Below, piece after piece: positions 41,644-44,716 of a DNA stretch of 44,716 nt. The translations under genes were made by a program, and so were the position numbers. The stretch covers positions 1-44,716 of the IMG/VR virus record IMGVR_UViG_3300041809_000655; one strand, written 5' to 3'. The DNA is from a virus. The first letter of the stretch is position 1. Each line of letters opens with the position of its first letter. The notes under the pieces are model-generated. The model was not told where the DNA came from and did not search any database. It was given only the letters and a program-made list of their open reading frames with translations.

Positions 41644-41763
41644 ATGAGCACCGAGATTACACTAACAGTGCCCACGCTACAAGGCGGAGTCGCAACGACG
41701 GACTCATTTCGGCTGTATTCGCAGCAGTGCTGGTTGAAATGGCCAGCCGTGTTCGCCTTTTAG
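41644..41763 (+). CDS. Small protein, 39 aa
   Basis: ATG 41644 lies after GGAAAAGAGACACACGATA, a usable Shine-Dalgarno at slightly long distance. The product begins STEITLTVPTLQGGVATTDS and ends in a Trp/Phe-rich tail. An in-frame start at 41569 inside the structured leader is less likely. One base separates it from the next ATG. Unknown function. Confidence 0.4.
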   Translation: MSTEITLTVPTLQGGVATTDSFRLYSQQCWLKWPAVFAF

Positions 41764-41764
41764 T

Positions 41765-42019
41765 ATGCAAACCCTAACATACGATAAAATCGCTGGTATT
41801 ACGGCACCACTTGGTAAAATCACCGGGTTTCCAAAGCCACATGTGCGTTCACCGTGGCCGACATGCGCGACAGCATGTAAGCTACTCACTGACAAACGTA
41901 TCGCTTTCTATCAAGCACGTGGCTACTACAACGGTATACCACTTGACCCTAAAACGAAACCCAAAAAACATGAAAGTGGCCCGGCTCGTATGGCACGGCT
42001 GCTTAGAAAGTATAAATGA
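41765..42019 (+). CDS. Hypothetical protein, 84 aa, KYK end
   Basis: Basic protein with HVRSPWPTCATACKLLTDKR and a Lys-rich end (LLRKYK). The stop region reads TATAAATGA, and ATGA starts the next gene. The basic charge suggests nucleic-acid or acidic-partner binding. Not recognised. Confidence 0.6.
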   Translation: MQTLTYDKIAGITAPLGKITGFPKPHVRSPWPTCATACKLLTDKRIAFYQARGYYNGIPLDPKTKPKKHESGPARMARLLRKYK

Positions 42020-42261
42020 CACAAACTTTATACATGCCTGATCCTGATGAAACAGATGGTAAAGCACGTATTCAAGTTGAAGTTGAATATGAGCTTGAAA
42101 CCGATGGTAACAAGGTCGAATCAATCACGATTATATCTGTCACCGACATGACCGGCACACAATATATCGTGCCAGAGTATGTCGAACAACAACTCATAGA
42201 AGACCTATGGGAAAAAGTGAATCAAGAACGTATCTGTGATAAGCCCAATTTTCATGGTTAA
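42016..42261 (+). CDS. Hypothetical acidic protein, 81 aa
   Basis: Starts in an ATGA overlap. Strand-rich acidic sequence (ARIQVEVEYELETDGNKVES, then ITIISVTDM), possibly a small beta-domain; acidic early proteins often bind host enzymes as DNA mimics, which is only a guess. Its stop is the first base of palindrome site 10. Confidence 0.6.
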   Translation: MTQTLYMPDPDETDGKARIQVEVEYELETDGNKVESITIISVTDMTGTQYIVPEYVEQQLIEDLWEKVNQERICDKPNFHG

Positions 42262-42277
42262 ATTCACATTGTGAATC
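42261..42277 (+). repeat. Dispersed palindrome, site 10
   Basis: AATTCACA-T-TGTGAATC, one mismatch, followed by CAACAAGGAAAGAAT. It lies fifteen bases upstream of ATG 42293 and just before that gene's Shine-Dalgarno, as for site 9. Confidence 0.85.
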
Positions 42278-42292
42278 CAACAAGGAAAGAAT

Positions 42293-42487
42293 ATGATTAT
42301 TTTTGAAATTCTAATTGAACAAACCGAGAATGGTCACATCAGTATTCAAGGTTCTGGCGGTGGACTAAAACGATCAATCACAAAACGTGAATATGAAATG
42401 GCACAAAAAATCAATCAAGCGATTCAAAAAATTTGTAACGAAGAACACCTTAATGGTGTTTCTGTCGAACACAACCCTCTAGAATGA
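42293..42487 (+). CDS. Hypothetical protein, 64 aa
   Basis: Good Shine-Dalgarno (AAGGAAAG) seven bases before ATG, after palindrome site 10. Short strand pair (IIFEILIEQTENGHISIQGS) followed by a helix (EYEMAQKINQAIQKIC). The stop overlaps the next ATG (ATGA). No function assigned. Confidence 0.6.
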   Translation: MIIFEILIEQTENGHISIQGSGGGLKRSITKREYEMAQKINQAIQKICNEEHLNGVSVEHNPLE

Positions 42488-42996
42488 ACCTTCCATATTA
42501 CAAAAGCGAAAAATCTTTTCAACGTTTCACCAAGCTAATCGCTCGTGCCGTTAACATATACCCCGCCGCGTTTGACCATGTGCCTAACGTCGCACTTGAA
42601 ACATTTAATCGCGACTTCCGCTACGCGATTAAATCGGCGGCGGAGTTTGGCTATACATCACCTGACATCAACATGGCCCGTTTTGCCATCATCGGACAAA
42701 GCATCAAATGTGTCATGCGTAATGGTTACGTTCTAATCGGCACAGAACAAGGTATTAAAATGTTTGATGAAGTAAAAGCAACACAACCTAGTTCTATTGA
42801 GCCAACAGCAACACGGTTTGAAACTGAATGGAACGGTAAAGATGTTCTTGGTATGTTAAACATCATTAACAATATGAAACCAAGACCTATTGTTATTCTT
42901 TCAATAAGTCCTGAAGAAGCAGCAACTATCTCTGATATTGCTGATGTTCTTTTTGAACCACATCCAACACAACCTGGAAAGTGGAGAATTCTATGA
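42484..42996 (+). CDS. Hypothetical protein, 170 aa
   Basis: ATGA overlap at both ends. N-terminal half helical and basic (FQRFTKLIARAVNIYPAAFD), a strand-like middle, and PIVILSISPEEAATISDIAD near the end. No catalytic motif seen. Confidence 0.6.
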   Translation: MNLPYYKSEKSFQRFTKLIARAVNIYPAAFDHVPNVALETFNRDFRYAIKSAAEFGYTSPDINMARFAIIGQSIKCVMRNGYVLIGTEQGIKMFDEVKATQPSSIEPTATRFETEWNGKDVLGMLNIINNMKPRPIVILSISPEEAATISDIADVLFEPHPTQPGKWRIL

Positions 42997-43078
42997 CCGA
43001 CATTGAAATGCGTTTTGGTCAAAAGTGACCTGTAAAAATTGTCTCAAGCACAAACCCAAAAGGAAAGGAACGAAATGA
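42993..43078 (+). CDS. Two overlapping micro-ORFs or one frameshifted CxxC peptide
   Basis: An 11-codon ORF (42993-43028, MTDIEMRFGQK) ends in a GTGA overlap with a 17-codon ORF (43025-43078) of sequence MTCKNCLKHKPKRKGTK, whose stop overlaps the next ATG. Every junction is a four-base overlap. The first frame ends in CAA AAG TGA; a -1 slip on AAG would join it to the CxxC frame and give a 27-residue zinc-knuckle peptide. Confidence 0.35.
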
Positions 43079-43311
43079 AAACAGCAGAACAACTTTTTAC
43101 AGAGCTTCCGCCTGTTCAAAGTGGGAATGGCCCACTTGAAGTGGCTATTACCCTTGATGAACTACAACAATTGGAGCAAGACTCCTGCAACGCTACGCTC
43201 AAAGAAGCAATAGCTGGATGTGAACAATCACCAATTCCAGCCAATTTTCGACCGGGTGTTACATTGTGCCTCTCTCGTTTGAAAGCCCTGCGCGACAAAG
43301 AAAAGGAATAA
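43075..43311 (+). CDS. Hypothetical protein, 78 aa
   Basis: I choose ATG 43075 (MKTAEQLFTELPPVQ), with AAGGAAAGGAACG just upstream, over 43039. The sequence suggests a strand-turn (GPLEVAITLDELQQLEQ) and a helical C-terminus. Only three cysteines; no family recognised. Confidence 0.6.
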   Translation: MKTAEQLFTELPPVQSGNGPLEVAITLDELQQLEQDSCNATLKEAIAGCEQSPIPANFRPGVTLCLSRLKALRDKEKE

Positions 43312-43314
43312 AGA

Positions 43315-43578
43315 ATGCAAGCAGAACTTGAGTTCCTACACACGATTCTGATTTCCCGCTCGCAGGACGATATGCTCCGACAAGTCCGAGAACGCGATGC
43401 AGAAGTTCGCGAAGTTGCGCTAAAGGAGGCGGCTACAAAATGTAAGTCCATCTCTGTTAATCCTTGTGCATCACAGTTTAGCCCATCATACGGCATGGGT
43501 TTCATGACAGGATGCAATGTTTGTGTCACAGAAATCGAATCCCTGCTTACCAATCTCGCCCCGAACGGCAAAGCCTAG
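43315..43578 (+). CDS. Hypothetical protein, 87 aa
   Basis: Starts four bases after the previous stop with AAGGAATAAAG as Shine-Dalgarno. A coiled-coil-like N-terminus (MLRQVRERDAEVREVALKEA) and a Cys-containing Gly-rich end (SYGMGFMTGCNVCVTE). Not recognised. Confidence 0.6.
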   Translation: MQAELEFLHTILISRSQDDMLRQVRERDAEVREVALKEAATKCKSISVNPCASQFSPSYGMGFMTGCNVCVTEIESLLTNLAPNGKA

Positions 43579-43613
43579 TAGGGGCAACAATTTAAACAAA
43601 AGAAAGACAAACA

Positions 43614-44066
43614 ATGTCTAGTAAACATCCCACATTTATCGACCCCTACGCCACGGGCGACACTCTCCAACGTTGCTCAATATGGCTTGACAAAGAACAC
43701 TGGCAATTCCTAGAACGTCTTGACCCGAATAATACTCACTTCCGTCAAACTACAATCTCAATACTATTCTCACGTCTCATTGAACAACTTACACAACATG
43801 GACTTACACAATATGACCCCACAAACGCAAAAGCCGCCATTGGTGGACTTACAATCACCCTCGGAAAACACGACGGACATGAATCACCTGGAAGGGCCGT
43901 TACTCACTGTGATGCCGGACAAACCACTAGTGGAAATGTCGGACGAGGAACTATCAGTGTGGCACAGCCGGCATCGAACACATCGGTTAAGTATGCAAGC
44001 GTTGAGCGAACATCTCGCTGCACGAAGCCAGAAAAAAGAAAGCGTGACGGCGCAAAAACAAAATGA
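43614..44066 (+). CDS. Hypothetical protein, up to 150 aa
   Basis: RBS AAAAGAAAGACAAAC before ATG 43614. The first 85 residues look protein-like (RCSIWLDKEHWQFLERLDPN, then FRQTTISILFSRLIEQ), perhaps a ribbon-helix-helix-like regulator. The remainder is Ser/Thr/Arg-rich and overlaps another frame that looks more natural, so the true product may end sooner or shift frame. Confidence 0.55.
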   Translation: MSSKHPTFIDPYATGDTLQRCSIWLDKEHWQFLERLDPNNTHFRQTTISILFSRLIEQLTQHGLTQYDPTNAKAAIGGLTITLGKHDGHESPGRAVTHCDAGQTTSGNVGRGTISVAQPASNTSVKYASVERTSRCTKPEKRKRDGAKTK

Positions 44067-44088
44067 ACTGAAAGAGAAATACCAATGA
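43879..44088 (+). CDS. Hypothetical protein, 69 aa, overlapping frame
   Basis: The frame codes for PDKPLVEMSDEELSVWHSRH, a helical charged sequence of a style common in small phage proteins, and ends in LKEKYQ with an ATGA overlap into the nuclease gene. Start codon is unclear (43879, 43912 or upstream); it overlaps the previous gene in the +1 frame for nearly its full length. Confidence 0.45.
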   Translation: MNHLEGPLLTVMPDKPLVEMSDEELSVWHSRHRTHRLSMQALSEHLAARSQKKESVTAQKQNELKEKYQ

Positions 44089-44716
44089 ACATTCCACTCC
44101 TCGACGGCTGTTTTGTATTCGACAACAGCAGTCTTGAGAAATTTCAATCTTGTCCATACGAATACTATCTCTCACAATGGCAGAGACGTATCAGCACGGA
44201 AAATCGTGCGGGATTGAATTTCGGCTCCGCGTGCCATCATGTGCTTAGATATCGTTATTTAAACTGTGACAGTAAAGAATGTTTCTGGCCACCGCATTAT
44301 GAAGCGATCACAAGTATTCTTGAGCAACATTTCCTTGAAAACCCTGAACCGCCGGGTGATTATCGTAATCTCAACCTCGCTATTGAATGGGCTGCGGCAT
44401 ACAATAACACGTATAAAATCGAGCCGTTTGAGATATTGAAACTCAAAGATGGCAAGCCGATGATTGAACGTAGCTTTATGAGGCCGTTTTGTGCAATAGT
44501 TTGGGATAATAAACCAACTCCGCTCATACCTTTGTCCAAAGGTTCACAAGAATGGATTAATAAAAACGGAGGTTCTGCAATGTGGGCAGAACGTCTTAAA
44601 AAACAAGGTTACATCCCCGTGTTCTTTACGGGCCGTATTGACCTCGCTATCACTGACACCACTGGTGACTGGATACTCGACCACAAATCCGCTTATCAAT
44701 TCGGCTCCAACTTCAC
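44085..44716 (+). CDS. PD-(D/E)XK nuclease, RecB/Cas4-like, N-terminal part (continues at 1)
   Basis: True start of the nuclease whose C-terminus is at 1-549. Residues visible: FQSCPYEYY with C23, the first Fe-S ligand, then NFGSACHH with G47 and H51, the GxxxH motif of RecB-family nucleases. The frame runs through 44716 and continues at base 1 plus 98 of the repeat, giving 360 residues. It starts in an ATGA overlap. Confidence 0.85.
   Translation, partial: MNIPLLDGCFVFDNSSLEKFQSCPYEYYLSQWQRRISTENRAGLNFGSACHHVLRYRYLNCDSKECFWPPHYEAITSILEQHFLENPEPPGDYRNLNLAIEWAAAYNNTYKIEPFEILKLKDGKPMIERSFMRPFCAIVWDNKPTPLIPLSKGSQEWINKNGGSAMWAERLKKQGYIPVFFTGRIDLAITDTTGDWILDHKSAYQFGSNF
44619..44716 (+). repeat. 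Terminal direct repeat, 98 bp
   Basis: Identical to bases 1-98. The nuclease frame runs through the junction without change, so the repeat marks the closing point of a circular assembly (or circularly permuted genome) and not a biological terminal repeat inside a gene. Confidence 0.95.

Noticed and set aside
3314-42277. CRISPR array made of the repeated palindromes
   Set aside because: Copies are kilobases apart with genes between, not regular short spacers; no cas genes.
1-44716. Temperate phage or prophage
   Set aside because: No integrase, CI/Cro-type repressor or attachment site was recognised, though an unknown regulator could be hidden among the small genes.
1-44716. Alternative genetic code (TAA read as sense)
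   Set aside because: The single in-frame TAA in the polymerase region is tempting, but many other genes end with TAA directly before a neighbouring start, so TAA is used as stop.

Overview
The window is a complete, circularly closing genome of a tailed phage (podovirus type). The last 98 bases (44619-44716) repeat bases 1-98 exactly, so the unique sequence is 44,618 bp and the contig is cut inside one gene, a RecB/Cas4-type PD-(D/E)XK nuclease whose two parts join to a 360-residue protein. I see no integrase, excisionase or CI-like repressor, so a lytic life style is the simplest reading. The host is uncertain. The tailspike's GNGxGLTN repeats and the Sec-type signal peptides on two late proteins recall phages and genomes of the Verrucomicrobiota/PVC group, but this is inference.

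Layout. (1) 37840 through the origin to 11551, plus strand: many small, overlapping early genes of mostly unknown function, a tRNA-Met-like gene with a structured RNA in front of it, then the recombination and replication block: PD-(D/E)XK nuclease, Sak4-like RecA-fold ATPase, possible SSB-like protein, an ATP-grasp ligase, a ParB/HTH protein with a decayed methyltransferase domain, a Lar-like zinc ribbon, a Dam-type adenine methylase, a uracil-DNA glycosylase/exonuclease, a family A DNA polymerase and a DUF3987-type helicase. (2) 11568-36824 (perhaps to 37012), minus strand: one long late operon: small ORF, TerS, TerL, portal, scaffold, major capsid protein, a signal-peptide protein, head-tail proteins, tailspike, three small or fused membrane proteins (probable lysis region), tail nozzle/hub proteins, a GNAT-like protein and internal/ejection proteins ending in a 1895-residue polyvalent protein. 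The order nozzle - GNAT - small Q-rich core proteins - very large ejection protein resembles the T7 gp12-gp16 order. (3) Between the two arms (about 37013-37839) and again at 38167-38650, 39236-39738 and 41430-41643 there is non-coding sequence rich in palindromes and hairpins.

The most unusual signals are: a 17-bp palindrome (GATTCACANTGTGAATC) present ten times, mostly in the short gaps between genes and directly upstream of start codons, with arms resembling the parS half-site; a ParB-like protein in the same genome with a methyltransferase-like tail lacking its catalytic motif and one palindrome inside its own gene; a UDG-exonuclease-polymerase reading frame interrupted by a single in-frame TAA that splits the exonuclease domain; an ATP-grasp ligase preceded by a translationally coupled acidic micro-ORF and a membrane micro-ORF; a holin-like domain fused to a predicted exported barrel-like domain in a visibly GC-rich gene; and a shared KYK carboxy-terminus / TATAAATAA motif at the ends of several small early genes.
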